NCBI GenBank assembly: GCA_003516705.1
Contig: DPCJ01000187.1
Coordinates: 12,659-52,965 of the forward strand
Source: Prolixibacteraceae bacterium
GTDB taxonomy: Bacteria; Bacteroidota; Bacteroidia; Bacteroidales; Prolixibacteraceae
DNA: 40,307 nucleotides
Reading direction: 5' to 3'
Positions 39,668 to 40,307 of this stretch are shown here, in pieces; position 1 is the first letter of the stretch; each line of letters starts with the position of its first letter. The notes under the pieces are model-generated. The model searched no databases and had not been told where the DNA came from. It worked only from the letters and a program-made list of their open reading frames with translations. The position numbers were made by a program, and so were the translations under genes.

Positions 39668-40032
39668 AAAACTGTTGATAATAAAATAAGGGTTTTTTGA
39701 TAAAAATCTCTGTCTAATCCTATGGAAAATAACTTCTGTTTCTTCAGTAATTTCTTACATAGCAAAGTTATATTCTGCGTAAGAGGTACATTTATTTTTT
39801 TTGCTGATAAACTGGGTTATAAATGCTGAAAAATAGCATCAGTAATTCCGGCAGGAAGTTAAAGTAATGCTTGTATAAGTTTGGTAATCAGAAATCTTTT
39901 AATTGTTATTCAGTAATAATTTCCTGAAATTTCAGATTTTAAACTTTGCATAAAGTTACTGTTCGGGTTAACTTTACTAATGTAAAATACATTGAGAAAG
40001 TTGAGGGAGAGGAGTGAGTAATAAAGTTTCAG

Positions 40033-40074
40033 GCGGCATATCCTGAACATCAGTTGCTTTTAAGGATATGCCGC
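40033..40074. terminator. Hairpin beyond the final gene
   Basis: Perfect 11-base arms GCGGCATATCC / GGATATGCCGC with a 20-base loop, 6 bases past the stop of the minus-strand gene. The T-rich tail (TATTTTTATT) is on the plus-strand side, so its role for the minus-strand gene is uncertain. Confidence 0.6.
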
Positions 40075-40079
40075 TATTT

Positions 40080-40307
40080 TTATTCAAGCCTGATCAATCC
40101 TTTTTTAAGGGCATATTTTACCATGTCGGCATTCGAAGAAAGGCCTAATTTTTCGAGAATGTTCTGTTTATGAGTGTTCACAGTTTTTACACTTATAAAT
40201 AGTTTTTCACTGATTTCACGGGTGGAAATGCCTTCGGCAAACAGCATGAAAATTTCTTTTTCACGTTCTGAAAGCTGGTTGTATTCATCTTCACCCGGAG
40301 CAGTTGG
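40080..40307 (-). CDS. LuxR-type response regulator, C-terminal HTH only (partial)
   Basis: The frame is open to the window end; only 75 residues are visible. LSEREKEIFMLFAEGISTRE, ISEKLFISVKTVNTHKQNIL, EKLGLSSNADMVKYALKKGL, ending in IRLE. This is a GerE/LuxR-family HTH. Stop codon at 40080-40082. The N-terminal receiver domain presumably lies beyond the window. It differs from the regulator at 37541 in its wing and end. Confidence 0.92.
   Translation of the reverse strand, partial: PTAPGEDEYNQLSEREKEIFMLFAEGISTREISEKLFISVKTVNTHKQNILEKLGLSSNADMVKYALKKGLIRLE

Larger units (their letters stand above)
39129..40079. other. Gene-free stretch of about 950 bases
   Basis: No reading frame of convincing composition. 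It contains the probable kinase promoter, word-repeat DNA at 39480-39600, an orphan GC-rich terminator and a second hairpin next to the last gene. A small RNA ending at the orphan terminator is possible; I see no known RNA family. Confidence 0.6.

Noticed and set aside
1..40307. Prophage, transposon or integrase boundary around the arsenic island
   Set aside because: No transposase, integrase, tRNA or direct-repeat boundary was found, so mobility is not supported by the sequence itself.

Overview
The window looks like a chromosomal piece of a Bacteroidota genome, probably a Bacteroidales/Marinilabiliales-type anaerobe or facultative anaerobe. The grounds are TAnnTTTG-type -7 promoter boxes, AT-rich intergenic DNA, an EttA-type ABC-F protein, a SusC/CpdB-style TonB receptor with an N-terminal carboxypeptidase-regulatory-like domain, secreted proteins with signal peptides ending in AQ, and Bacteroidota-type dispersed palindromes. 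No rRNA, tRNA, CRISPR array, transposase or integrase was seen. The taxon is inferred from style, not from a marker gene.

Layout. 1-5741 is housekeeping: the 3' part of a Rel/SpoT alarmone enzyme, small and secreted TPR proteins, EttA, an HTH regulator and a membrane protein. 5810-9202 is a single-chain type ISP-like restriction-modification enzyme carrying in-frame copies of a mobile-looking palindrome at two places. 9265-15186 (all minus strand) holds an unknown protein, a Cys-rich PAS histidine kinase, a TonB-C-like secreted protein, a VF530-family protein, an M20 deacylase, a C69 dipeptidase and a Lys/Ala/Thr-rich basic protein.

15387-29867 (all plus strand) is the centre of interest: a dense arsenic, thiol-redox and sulfur-transfer island. 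It has four different ArsR-family regulators (one fused to a rhodanese) and ArsE/ArsF/ArsG-like proteins. It has an ArsP-like permease with a rhodanese, and a decayed second copy of that permease's 3' end. It also has a Tat-exported split-Soret-cytochrome-like di-heme protein, a ProC-like dehydrogenase, and an arsR-arsC-arsM-acr3 operon. A TSUP permease and DoxX precede a regulator-plus-cysteine-desulfurase-plus-DsrE/DUF302 set, a lipoprotein with duplicated HGQP motifs and a membrane thioredoxin. Strong inverted repeats sit at most of the ArsR-controlled promoters.

29838-34752 (minus strand) is a molybdenum cofactor operon: TSUP permease, MobB-like GTPase, MoeA, MoaA, MoaC and a MOSC-MogA fusion. 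It is preceded by a leader that resembles a Moco riboswitch. 34880-39196 carries a TonB-dependent receptor and a NarX/LuxR-type two-component pair. The right end is about 950 bases without a gene, then the C-terminus of another LuxR-type regulator.

Working model (inference): arsenate is reduced by ArsC, and arsenite is exported by Acr3 or methylated by ArsM. ArsP-like and ArsG-like permeases handle organoarsenicals, with CxxC proteins and a periplasmic cytochrome supplying redox chemistry. Cysteine desulfurase, DsrE and rhodanese domains move persulfide sulfur. The adjacent Moco operon could serve a molybdoenzyme encoded elsewhere.
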